NCBI GenBank assembly: GCA_965116195.1
Contig: OZ220491.1
Coordinates: 1,984,001 to 2,048,000 of the forward strand
DNA length: 64,000 bases
Direction of reading: 5' to 3'
DNA from: Aldehydirespirator sp965116195
GTDB lineage: Bacteria; Actinomycetota; Acidimicrobiia; Acidimicrobiales; Aldehydirespiratoraceae
A program made the translations under genes and the position numbers. Under the pieces are notes generated by a model. That model was not told where the DNA came from, ran no database searches, and worked only from the letters and a program-made list of their open reading frames with translations. This document shows positions 49,252 to 57,811 of the stretch, in pieces (the stretch's first letter is position 1; every line of letters begins with the position of its first letter).

Positions 49252-51639
49252 ATGAATAGTAACTATAACATCATGAAACTTGGTGAAGGTGGCCGGTGTC
49301 GGCCAGTCAAATCTCGGAGACGGCTAGTGTTGTCATCACTGCCAAACTGTTCCCGTCCCCGAAACGGTCAAACTGTTCGCAGGCTTTTGCGGCATGGCCT
49401 GATGTTGCTAGCTGTGCTGGTAATGGTAACGGCAGGATTGAACGTTGCGCATACACCTGACGTTCATGCACAGACCAGCACCCCAGCGCAAGCCACCAAC
49501 ATTACTGTTGCGCCCGGCTACGACGGTGCTGCTGTCACTTGGACCGTAGAGGCAAGCACCTGTCGTGCGACATCGTTCACAGTGAACATCGACGCCGTAA
49601 CCTTCGAACTAGGAGTAGCCCAGTATGATCGAATTGCCGACAAACAGGCTGAAGTATCAGCAACAACATCCGGTAGGCATTCCCATGCTTTCACCGGTCT
49701 AAAACCAAACTCCCTCTACAGGATTGGGATCATTTCACTCAACTCGGACGGGTCCCATCCACTCCACAAGCCTTGCAAACAAGAATCCAGAGAAGTGTTC
49801 AGTTACATCTTTGCTACTTTGCCCCCGCCTTCTACCACCATAACCTCCACAACCACCTCCACCACAACCACAACCACAACGGCACCTGTGCTCATAACCC
49901 CAACGCAAGCCACCAACCTTCGTGTTGCGCCCGGCCGCAACGAGGCAACTATCACCTGGACGACTGAGCCAAGCACAAGCACCACCTGTACTGCGACATC
50001 GTTCAAACTGAACATATACGCTATAACCTTTGAGCTAAGAACAGCCAAGTACACTAGAATTGTCAGCAAACAGGCCGAAATATCAGCAACAACATCCGGT
50101 GGGTTGTCCCATACTTTCACTGGTCTCGAACCAAGTTCCTTCTACCAGATTGGGATCATTTCACTCAACGAGAACATTACACACGACCCGCCCTGCGAAC
50201 AAGAATCCAGCGAAGTCCTCAGTGACCCCTTTACTTGGCCCCCGCCTTCTACCACCATAACCACTACCACCACAACCACCACGACCACCACCTCTATAAC
50301 GACAACCACGACCTCAATGGGACCTGTGATTGATCCGATTGATGATGTGTCAGTCGAATTGGGTCAAGCGGTGAACATTGAGGCTGTAGCTTCGGACTCT
50401 GATGGTGATCCGCTCACATACCTTTGGACGCGTGCTGAAGGCGAAACAGTCCCTGCGATTTCAGAGATAACTGTGTTCGATACTCCACGTCTGGTCTTTC
50501 TTCCGACAGTTGATCCTCGCACCATGACTGGTACTTACACCATGACTGTCACCGTGTCTGATCCTAGCGGCAACAAAGCCATCGAAGGAGTGGTGATAAC
50601 AGTCAGAGCACGGTCTGAGCCAACACCAAACGTTATCATAGAATCCACTGAATTGGAAGTCAAAGAAGGCGGTGGAGCCTATTTCACGGTCAAGTTGGAC
50701 ACTATACCGAACGGCACGGTAACAGTAATTTTGGACGACGTGGTGCATGTGAAGTTCGATAGTCTCAACTGGGACACACCACAAACGAGAATTTATTTCG
50801 CTCCTTTGAATGATGAACTGGGCACACGCAATACAGCATGGGAAACAAGCATCAAAGCTCCCGGCACCATATACGAGTTAGTGAACCCACCGGATATTGT
50901 TGTCAAAATCGAAGACGACACTGCAATCTTGCAGTTGTCGTCTGATCCTCAGGCAGTGATAGAAGGCGAGAACATCACTTTCACTGTCGACTCCAGTTAC
51001 GAACTTGTTGGCATGATCACACTACCTGTAATCCTGTCGGATCGTGGCTCAAGCGGATTTCATGCGGATGACATTGTCGGGGAATTGTCTCAGGTTGTTA
51101 AAGTCAATTTCGGGAGTCAGGGCAGCACCACCGGCACGGCTAACATTGCGACTGCCAGAGACACAGCCGTTACGGAGGGCGCTGAAACGTACACGATCAC
51201 TCTGAAAGATGACAGCGACCGGAACGGTTACATACTCGGCACAGACATCACAGCAGACGGAACATTGAACGATCGCACGCCATCTACCCAGCCGACCGTC
51301 ACAGCAACCAACACGGTAACGGTCACACCGACCGCCATGACACTCGACGAAGGCAGCAGAGGCGGTTACACAGTCGTACTGGGCAACGCACCTACCGATA
51401 CTGTGACTATCACGATCAAGAGTGACTCACACGACGTCACCATGTCAACGGTCAATCCTGACCACAACAACCTGGTGTTCACAACCTCAAACTGGAACGT
51501 CCCACAACAGGTATACGTCTGGACAATACAAGACCAAGACACCGCAAATGACACTGCCACATTCACTCACACCGCCACCGGCAGCGGCTACAACAAGGTG
51601 AACATCCCCAAAGTCACAGTATCAGTAACAGACAACTGA
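49252..51639 (+). CDS. Secreted multidomain protein with Fn3-like, cadherin-like and Calx-beta-like domains
   Basis: A 795-residue exported protein starting at ATG 49252 with AGGAGGG upstream. A long basic n-region precedes the signal helix (LMLLAVLVMVTAGLNVAHT) and an AQT-type cleavage site near residue 74. Two Fn3-like domains with internal Cys (e.g. VTWTVEASTCRATSFTVNI, FTGLKPNSLYRIGIISLN) are split by Thr-rich linkers, followed by a cadherin/Ig-like domain (SVELGQAVNIEAVASDSDGD), Calx-beta-like strands and a final domain ending VSVTDN. The Fn3 type is the same as in the divergent RCC1 protein, so both belong to one surface system. No wall anchor is visible. Ligand unknown. Confidence 0.85.
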   Translation: MNSNYNIMKLGEGGRCRPVKSRRRLVLSSLPNCSRPRNGQTVRRLLRHGLMLLAVLVMVTAGLNVAHTPDVHAQTSTPAQATNITVAPGYDGAAVTWTVEASTCRATSFTVNIDAVTFELGVAQYDRIADKQAEVSATTSGRHSHAFTGLKPNSLYRIGIISLNSDGSHPLHKPCKQESREVFSYIFATLPPPSTTITSTTTSTTTTTTTAPVLITPTQATNLRVAPGRNEATITWTTEPSTSTTCTATSFKLNIYAITFELRTAKYTRIVSKQAEISATTSGGLSHTFTGLEPSSFYQIGIISLNENITHDPPCEQESSEVLSDPFTWPPPSTTITTTTTTTTTTTSITTTTTSMGPVIDPIDDVSVELGQAVNIEAVASDSDGDPLTYLWTRAEGETVPAISEITVFDTPRLVFLPTVDPRTMTGTYTMTVTVSDPSGNKAIEGVVITVRARSEPTPNVIIESTELEVKEGGGAYFTVKLDTIPNGTVTVILDDVVHVKFDSLNWDTPQTRIYFAPLNDELGTRNTAWETSIKAPGTIYELVNPPDIVVKIEDDTAILQLSSDPQAVIEGENITFTVDSSYELVGMITLPVILSDRGSSGFHADDIVGELSQVVKVNFGSQGSTTGTANIATARDTAVTEGAETYTITLKDDSDRNGYILGTDITADGTLNDRTPSTQPTVTATNTVTVTPTAMTLDEGSRGGYTVVLGNAPTDTVTITIKSDSHDVTMSTVNPDHNNLVFTTSNWNVPQQVYVWTIQDQDTANDTATFTHTATGSGYNKVNIPKVTVSVTDN

Positions 51640-51702
51640 CAACAACCCAATCGTACCCAAGTCGGCGACACCGGTAACGCTGCCCTAGGCTGGGGCAGAA
51701 CT

Positions 51703-52236
51703 ATGAGCACAGGCGCATCAGACCATGCCGGTTTCGTGCCAGCAGACAACAGCGAATCCGACAGCGAACAGACTCAAGGCTGGTCAGCAGGGGTCAACCT
51801 GAAGGGGTCACTTCGTGAGGCCATGCAAGCCCCGCCGACGGTTTACGAGATCGTGGGAGGCCAACAGTTCTTTGACGATTTGGTGGACCGCTTCTACGAC
51901 GCGGTCGAGTCCGACAAGTTGCTGCGACCGATGTATCCCAAGAACATGCAACCCTCACGGCAACGACTTGCCGGGTTTCTGGCCCAGTACTGGGGAGGAC
52001 CGCCGCACTACAGCGACCAGCGAGGACATCCCCGCCTGCGGATGCGTCACCTGCCCTTCGCAATCGGGCACGCCGAGCGTGATGCCTGGATGTCGCACAT
52101 GACTGCGTCACTTGACTCGGCCACGATCGCTGACGGCAGCCAAAGACCACTACCAGCGGAGATCCGGGCAGCCATGTTTGATCATTTCGACCAGGCCGCC
52201 ACCCACCTGACCAACCAACCCCCGCAACAGCGGTGA
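51703..52236 (+). CDS. Group II truncated haemoglobin
   Basis: A 177-residue globin of the TrHbO class. After a 40-residue extension come VYEIVGGQQFFDDLVDRFYD, LLRPMYP, FLAQYWGGPPHYS and HPRLRMRHLPFAIG, which hold the B10 Tyr region, the E-helix and the proximal His F8 in MRH, with a Trp in RDAWMSHM at the G8 position. TrHbO proteins bind O2 tightly and are linked to oxidative or nitrosative chemistry. It stands alone between the surface-protein gene and the aminoacylase gene. Confidence 0.93.
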   Translation: MSTGASDHAGFVPADNSESDSEQTQGWSAGVNLKGSLREAMQAPPTVYEIVGGQQFFDDLVDRFYDAVESDKLLRPMYPKNMQPSRQRLAGFLAQYWGGPPHYSDQRGHPRLRMRHLPFAIGHAERDAWMSHMTASLDSATIADGSQRPLPAEIRAAMFDHFDQAATHLTNQPPQQR

Positions 52237-52361
52237 CCCAACAGCGTTATAAAACAAAGGACACCGACGGGCTTTTGCGAACGCACTATCCGACATTTTG
52301 GCCCGGCATCCGCAACCGCGTTACAAGCGTTGGTCGGTGAGTGTGCGGATGTAACAAATGC

Positions 52362-54095
52362 TCAACGCCGGGATGCTGTCAGCAGGTGACGCCCCGGGAA
52401 CTTCGCCGGCGGGTAGATGCGGCCCTCAAACTGCACCAACTCACCATGCACCCAGGTGGCGTCAATGCCCGCCGGGGGAACGAGCGGATCTTCATAACTG
52501 TTACGTTCGGTAACGCCGTTCCAGTCCAACAACACCAGCGAGGCATCGCCGCCCTCCCGCAACACCGGACTGGGCAAACCCATGAACTCACAGGGCAGCA
52601 CCGCCAGTCGGTACACAATCTCAACCGCAGACATGCCCAACTCTCTGGCCATACGCAGTGCCTTGGGAAAAGACCCGAGCGAACGAGGATGGGGTTTCTG
52701 ACCCGGACCCGGCATCAACCCATCGGTGCAGATCGCCATGGAAGGCCGTCGGAAGAAGCGCTCCACAGTCGCCTCGTCACCGTAATGGCTGATGATCGAC
52801 ACGTCGCCGCGGTTGTGCAAGAAGAAGTCACACACAGCATCGTGAGCCTCGATTGACTCCATGTCTGTCACCCCTGCTGCCAGCACCACATCAGAGAAAC
52901 GCTTACCCAGGAACTCGTCCCCCACACCTTTGAGAACGCCCGCAATCTGGATGCCCTCAAGGCCGCCGCAAAACGCCACAAAGTTGTCCCATCCGGTACT
53001 GTCACCGTAGATCTTCTGAAAGGCGAAACGGCGCACATCGGTGTCCCTGAGCCTCGCCATGAACTCGCCGCGTGTGCCAGAGCGCACCTCCGGGGGAAAC
53101 AAAGCGTCCGCCGTTGTGCTGCCCGCGGTGTAGGGATACATGTTGGCCATCGTGGGTACCGATCCGGCGGCATCGTCAAGCCTGGCTGCCACCTGACCAT
53201 AGCGATCCCAGTTGCGGCGACCGGCGATCTTGGAGTGCTCGCTGCAATATCCGCCCCCACCGTCCACTGAGGCGGTGATCACCTCATCAAGCGCAGTGAT
53301 TATCTCGTCGCTCTCCGAACGCAGATGCGGGTACAGCGCGCCCGGTTTGACCTCGTTGAAAGCCCGTACCAGCGCGGTGATCTCACGCCGGTCCGAGTAG
53401 ACCGCCGGGTTGTACACCAGACCTGTCGACAGACCCAGACACCAGGGCGCTTCACGACGCACCACCTCCGCCATGGCCCGCAGTTGCGCATCGTCAGCGG
53501 TGCGGTCGAGGTTGCCCATGACCGTTCGGCGCACTGCGCTGTGCCCCAGGTGCATCCCCAGGTCGGTGACCGACCGCCCACGATGCCAGCACAGGAACCC
53601 CTCCATCGTGGACCACGGCCAGTCATGGCCCCCAGCGGGATCCTCGGGATCAGTGGGACCTGCGGAAGCGGCGGACTTGTCGCCGGACGGGGTGCCGGAG
53701 GAGTCCCCGGCTCCGTTGATCGTGCCGTCCAGAGGAGCAAGTTGGGCCGCATACTCGGCTCGCTGATCAGGCACGACCGGGGCCGGCGACAAGCCGTCCA
53801 CGCCGCAGATGCGCTTTGTGACCCCGGCCCTCACGGCCAGTTCACAGGTGACAGGGATGCCGTGGTCGCCGACACGGGTGCCACCCAGCGCGCCGTGGTT
53901 GTGGGTGTCCACAAAGCCGGGAGCCAGCACCCGACCTGCCGCATCAATGGTGCGATCCACACTGTGGGCTGCACCGGGCGGAACCGCGCCAAGATGCACG
54001 ATCCGATCGCCGTCTATCAGGACATCGCCAGACCGGGGCTCGCTCCGACCATCCCCGTTGACAATGACGGCATCAGTGATCAGTTGCCTCACCAC
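52362..54095 (-). CDS. N-acyl-D-amino-acid deacylase family amidohydrolase
   Basis: A 577-residue metal-dependent hydrolase from a GTG at 54095. The N-terminal beta-sandwich is followed by FVDTHNHGALGG (metal His pair), GLSTGLVYNPAVYS, LYPHLRSESDEI, EHSKIAGRRNW and AICTDGLMPG with the catalytic Asp, and a C-terminal TWVHGELVQFEGR. These are the features of D-aminoacylase-like enzymes; some members act instead on D-hydantoins or lactones. A Gly/Ser/Pro-rich insertion (GDSSGTPSGDKSAAS) follows the first metal motif. No permease or racemase is adjacent. Confidence 0.88.
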   Translation of the reverse strand: MVRQLITDAVIVNGDGRSEPRSGDVLIDGDRIVHLGAVPPGAAHSVDRTIDAAGRVLAPGFVDTHNHGALGGTRVGDHGIPVTCELAVRAGVTKRICGVDGLSPAPVVPDQRAEYAAQLAPLDGTINGAGDSSGTPSGDKSAASAGPTDPEDPAGGHDWPWSTMEGFLCWHRGRSVTDLGMHLGHSAVRRTVMGNLDRTADDAQLRAMAEVVRREAPWCLGLSTGLVYNPAVYSDRREITALVRAFNEVKPGALYPHLRSESDEIITALDEVITASVDGGGGYCSEHSKIAGRRNWDRYGQVAARLDDAAGSVPTMANMYPYTAGSTTADALFPPEVRSGTRGEFMARLRDTDVRRFAFQKIYGDSTGWDNFVAFCGGLEGIQIAGVLKGVGDEFLGKRFSDVVLAAGVTDMESIEAHDAVCDFFLHNRGDVSIISHYGDEATVERFFRRPSMAICTDGLMPGPGQKPHPRSLGSFPKALRMARELGMSAVEIVYRLAVLPCEFMGLPSPVLREGGDASLVLLDWNGVTERNSYEDPLVPPAGIDATWVHGELVQFEGRIYPPAKFPGRHLLTASRR

Positions 54096-54204
54096 TTCAA
54101 AACGCTACCAGCAAACACGCTCCGGCCTCGTCGCCTCCTTCGTTGTCTTTGGCGGTAACCTATGGTGTCCAACAGCCATTCAACCAACTTGGAGGTCCCT
54201 GCTG

Positions 54205-54489
54205 ATGCCCGACGGAACCGAAGAAATCACCGTGGAGTTAGTCGCCGACCCGGACATGCTCGGGGGAGTGTGGGCCAACTTCGCAACGGTCACACACTCC
54301 CCCCATGAGTTCACGATCGACTTCATCCGCATCCAATACGGAACTTCCCCAGCTGTCGGCGTACTTGTCCAACGTGTCAACATGTCGCCTCTCTTCGTCA
54401 AACAGCTCATTGCCGCGCTCACAAGCAATCTGACCCTGTACGCTAGCAACATCCCAGACGGCATGGTCATACCAGAAGGAGACAACTAG
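54205..54489 (+). CDS. DUF3467 protein
   Basis: A 94-residue protein starting at ATG 54205 with GGAGG upstream. GVWANFATVTHSPHEFTIDF, VQRVNMSPLFVKQLIAALTS and a C-terminal acidic tail match the DUF3467 pattern (YANxxxxxHSxxEFxxDF ... RVxxSPxxxKxLxxAL). The family is a small immunoglobulin-like fold of unknown role in many bacteria and archaea. It is immediately followed (no gap) by a second small frame. Confidence 0.85.
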   Translation: MPDGTEEITVELVADPDMLGGVWANFATVTHSPHEFTIDFIRIQYGTSPAVGVLVQRVNMSPLFVKQLIAALTSNLTLYASNIPDGMVIPEGDN

Positions 54490-54669
54490 ATGGACAGTCC
54501 AGCCCTGTTCGTTGAACACCGAGAAGAACTCGTCGCACTAACCGACGGTGATGAACCTGTTCTAGCCAAGATAACCATTGAGTGGCGCACGCCGCCCGGA
54601 CATCCCGGCATGGTCAAACTTGAAGGCTACACACTTGAAGGCTGCACACTTGAAGGCTACCCAAAATAG
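54490..54669 (+). CDS. 59-residue protein coupled to DUF3467
   Basis: The ATG at 54490 directly follows the TAG of the DUF3467 gene, an arrangement that favours translational coupling. The product begins MDSPALFVEHREELVALTDG and ends with a repeat GYTLEGCTLEGY made by a tandem 15-bp unit (CACTTGAAGGCTACA-like). Antitoxin-like size and context are noted, but no family is recognised. Confidence 0.55.
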   Translation: MDSPALFVEHREELVALTDGDEPVLAKITIEWRTPPGHPGMVKLEGYTLEGCTLEGYPK

Positions 54670-54685
54670 CAGACCCGCACTCTGC

Positions 54686-55768
54686 TCAGCATGAGTGGGC
54701 GAAGGATGCCACGTCGCGCGCTGATGCGGCGTAGACCTCCGGGATGGCCTTGGGTAGCAGCAGGTCACCGGCGTGGCAGGTTCCGTTGACCGTGTGGCAA
54801 CGGACTGAGACACCGGCTGCGGCAAGTTTTCGGTAGTAGTCGAGTCCCTCATCACGCAACGGGTCAAGTTCGTTGACCGAGATCACATGGGGTGGCAGAC
54901 CCGCCAACTCAGCAACCGATGCATGCCAGGGCCAGGCCAACGGATTGGTCAAGTTCGCAGCACCTGGATCGTAGGCCTCCACATAATAGCCCATCATGTC
55001 ATTGGCGATGAAGTACCCGTCATTCTCATGCAGCGACATTAACTGAGATGGCGGACTGGCGTAGGCACCAGAGATGTAGGGGCACTGGGCGTACACGCCG
55101 TCAATCATGTGAAGACGCCCCTGTTGGCTGGCCTTGAGAGTGGTCGCCAGCGTGAGGTTGCCTCCACCGGACTCGCCTGACACCACGATCTTGGACAGCC
55201 CCAGGTCATCCCGGTGGGCGTGCATCCACTCAAGCGCCGAAGTGCAGTCGTTTAGGCCTGCCGGGAAAGGATGAGGGCCAAGGGCTCCCGCAGCATTGCG
55301 GAACTCAACCCCGATCACGACCAGGTCAAGAGCGGCGAGTTCTTCACGCCAGCGCCGATAGTTGGCACCCGCAGCAGCGAGGATCACCATGCCGCCGCCG
55401 TGGATGTGCAGCACACCCGGCCGAGGGCCACCTGCACCAACCGGGCTGTGTATGTAGAGGTTGATGTCGTTGCCATCGGTGCCGGGGATCACCTCCGTGC
55501 GCGACTGCAATCCCTCAACGGGTGCCAAGCCCCCGAACAGTGCTGTGAACAACTGCTCAAACCCCGGCTCGCCCGCAGCCGCCACCGCACGGATGTCCTC
55601 CAGCGACGAGTCGGCGTTGAGCGGTACGGGATCGTCGCGTCCGGCCAACCCGACCTGTTCCAGGGCTGCGACCATGCGCTGATCCGCCCGGGGATCCGTT
55701 CCCAGGGTCAGATCGGGATCTCCCAACCGCCCAGGCAGACAGACTTGCTGATCAATGGATGCGGTCAT
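54686..55768 (-). CDS. Alpha/beta hydrolase, hormone-sensitive lipase family
   Basis: A 360-residue esterase starting at ATG 55768 with AAGGAGG 5 nt upstream. The oxyanion motif HIHGGGM, nucleophile elbow GESGGGNL (Ser), Asp in NELDPLRDEG and His in GTCHAGDL form the HSL-type active site. It would hydrolyse short- or medium-chain acyl esters. The gene is tail-to-tail with the 59-residue frame (16 bp between stops). A 15-bp inverted copy of its ribosome-binding-site region (55770-55784) occurs at 55869-55883. Confidence 0.92.
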   Translation of the reverse strand: MTASIDQQVCLPGRLGDPDLTLGTDPRADQRMVAALEQVGLAGRDDPVPLNADSSLEDIRAVAAAGEPGFEQLFTALFGGLAPVEGLQSRTEVIPGTDGNDINLYIHSPVGAGGPRPGVLHIHGGGMVILAAAGANYRRWREELAALDLVVIGVEFRNAAGALGPHPFPAGLNDCTSALEWMHAHRDDLGLSKIVVSGESGGGNLTLATTLKASQQGRLHMIDGVYAQCPYISGAYASPPSQLMSLHENDGYFIANDMMGYYVEAYDPGAANLTNPLAWPWHASVAELAGLPPHVISVNELDPLRDEGLDYYRKLAAAGVSVRCHTVNGTCHAGDLLLPKAIPEVYAASARDVASFAHSC

Positions 55769-55968
55769 GGCAGCCTCCTTGACCCTCGGTGCCGGCTTCA
55801 CGCCCGTACAGCGTAGACGCTACTGCTGTCCCGCTGCCAAGCCAGAGGCCAGCACCGATGAACAACCCGGTCAAGGAGGCTGCGACCCACCCACCAAAAC
55901 CAGCCGAGGGCCTGTTGTCGAACCGCAGGGCTGTTGGCTGTTGTCCAGCCGAAGGGCCGTTGCCGGGG

Positions 55969-57294
55969 CTAGAGGTCGGCTACGGCTGCAAAACCGGAAT
56001 CAAGGTCGGCGATGATGTCCTCAAGGGTCTCCACCCCCACCGACAAGCGCACCATGTTGGGGGCTGTGCCGGTGCTCAACTGCTCTTCTGGGGTGAGTTG
56101 GCTGTGAGTTGTGCTGGCAGGATGAATAGCCAGGCTGCGGACATCGCCGATGTTGGCAACGTGGCTGTGCAGCTCCAGGGTCTCAACAAACCGCTGGCCG
56201 GCCTTGGAGCCACCAGCGATGCCGAACGCCAGCACGGAACCAGCACCACGAGGCATGTAACGCCTGGCCCGCTCGTGGTATGGGCTTGATTGCAGACCGG
56301 CGTACTGCACCCACTCCACCTGGGAGTGCCCCTCCAGGTAGTTGGCCACAGCTTCGGCGTTGGACACATGACGCTCCATGCGCAAGGACAGGGTCTCGAT
56401 GCCCTGCAGGAACAAGAAGGCGTTCATCGGTGCCACAGCCGGGCCGATATCGCGCAGCAGCTGGACTCGTGCCTTCAATATGTAGGCACCGGGACCCAGC
56501 GCAGGCCAATATGCCAGGCCGTGGTAGCTGGGATCGGGTTCGGTGAACATGGCGTGACGACCCGAGGCCGCGAAGTCAAACGTCCCGCCGTCCACGATCA
56601 GCCCGCCGATGGAAGTCCCATGACCGCCGAGGAACTTTGTGGCCGAATGCACCACGATGTCGGCACCGTGCTCCAACGGGCGGCACAGATACGGCGACGG
56701 CACGGTGTTGTCCACTATGAGCGGCACGTTGTTGGCATGCGCCACACCACTGACGCCCTCAAGGTCAAGCACGTCATTTTTGGGGTTGCCTATGGACTCG
56801 GCATAGAAGGCCCGGGTGTTGGGACGCACTGCGCCAGCCCACTGGTCAAGGTCATCAGCGTCATCCACGAAGCTGACCTCGATGCCCATCTTGGGCAGCG
56901 TGTAGTGCAGCAGGTTGTAGGTACCGCCATACAGGAACGGGCTGGACACCACATGATCGCCGGACTCGGCCAGGTTCAGGATGGCCAGAGTTTCCGCGGC
57001 CTGGCCTGATGACAGTGCCAGGGCACCGGGCAGGCCGATCGCGGTGCGCACGCCGCCCTCCAGGGCATTGATGCGCTCCTCCAGCACATGCTGGGTGGGA
57101 TTCATGATCCGTGTGTAGATGTTGCCGACCTCGGCCAACGCGAACAGGTTCTGCGCATGTTGCGCACTGTCGAACACGTAGGCCGTGGTCTGGTAGATGG
57201 GCACGGCACGCGCGCCCGTTGTCGGATCGGCAACTTGACCTGCATGGATCATGCGGGTCTCGAAGCCCCATTCGGAGGTTGGGTTATCACTCAT
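55969..57294 (-). CDS. metY: O-acetylhomoserine sulfhydrylase / aminocarboxypropyltransferase
   Basis: A 441-residue Cys/Met-metabolism PLP enzyme. YQTTAYVFDS, YTRIMNPTQHVLEERI, ALSSGQAAETLAIL, and the Schiff-base Lys in VHSATKFLGGHGTSIGG are typical of MetY-type O-acetylhomoserine sulfhydrylases (about 430 residues) rather than shorter cystathionine synthases. It makes homocysteine directly from O-acetylhomoserine and sulfide. No metX is adjacent. Upstream lies a 74-bp tandem repeat array and a short pair of (T)CAG(T)C(A/G)GGATTATTT motifs at about 57337-57376. Confidence 0.94.
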   Translation of the reverse strand: MSDNPTSEWGFETRMIHAGQVADPTTGARAVPIYQTTAYVFDSAQHAQNLFALAEVGNIYTRIMNPTQHVLEERINALEGGVRTAIGLPGALALSSGQAAETLAILNLAESGDHVVSSPFLYGGTYNLLHYTLPKMGIEVSFVDDADDLDQWAGAVRPNTRAFYAESIGNPKNDVLDLEGVSGVAHANNVPLIVDNTVPSPYLCRPLEHGADIVVHSATKFLGGHGTSIGGLIVDGGTFDFAASGRHAMFTEPDPSYHGLAYWPALGPGAYILKARVQLLRDIGPAVAPMNAFLFLQGIETLSLRMERHVSNAEAVANYLEGHSQVEWVQYAGLQSSPYHERARRYMPRGAGSVLAFGIAGGSKAGQRFVETLELHSHVANIGDVRSLAIHPASTTHSQLTPEEQLSTGTAPNMVRLSVGVETLEDIIADLDSGFAAVADL

Positions 57295-57429
57295 GCAGGC
57301 GAAGCTATCACCTTGTTCAACTAATCCCTACCTGTTCAGTCAGGATTATTTTCTGACCCACTCAGTCGGGATTATTTCTGGCGCTGTTGGCGCAACCTTT
57401 TCGCCGCGCAACGCCGTCGTCTGTGTCCG

Positions 57430-57805
57430 CTGGACTACTGCTGTTGCTGCATGTGGGGCAGGCCGGGTTGGCAGAGCCACCGGCGATGTCTGCCCGGTGG
57501 ATTAGTGCTGTTACCGTTGCTGCAAGTGAGGCAGGCCGGGTTGGCAGAGCCGTTGGACAATGTCTGCCCGGTGGACTACTGCTGTTACCGTTGCTGCAAG
57601 TGAGGCAGGCCGGGTTGGCAGAGCCGTTGGACAATGTCTGCCCGGTGGACTACTGCTGTTACCGTTGCTGCAAGTGAGGCAGGCCGGGTTGGCAGAGCCG
57701 TTGGACAATGTCTGCCCGGTGGACTACTGCTGTTACCGTTGCTGCAAGTGAGGCAGGCCGGGTTGGCAGAGCCGTTGGACAATGTCTGCGCGACGATACC
57801 TGTGC
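57430..57805. repeat. 74-bp tandem repeat array derived from the transglutaminase 3' end
   Basis: Nearly identical 74-bp units with landmark GGACAATGTCTGCCCGGTGG start near 57553, 57627, 57701 and (diverged) 57775; a fifth diverged copy lies upstream around 57480. Each contains CTACTGCTGTTACCGTTGCTGC, a variant of the CTACTGCTGTTGCTGTTGCT at the true 3' end of the transglutaminase gene, where it encodes a Gln run. No gene is supported in 57295-57811. Confidence 0.92.
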
Positions 57806-57811
57806 GCTGGA

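Noticed and set aside
57430..57805. CRISPR-like array with 74-bp period
   Set aside because: No alternation of conserved repeat and unique spacer; the entire unit is conserved.
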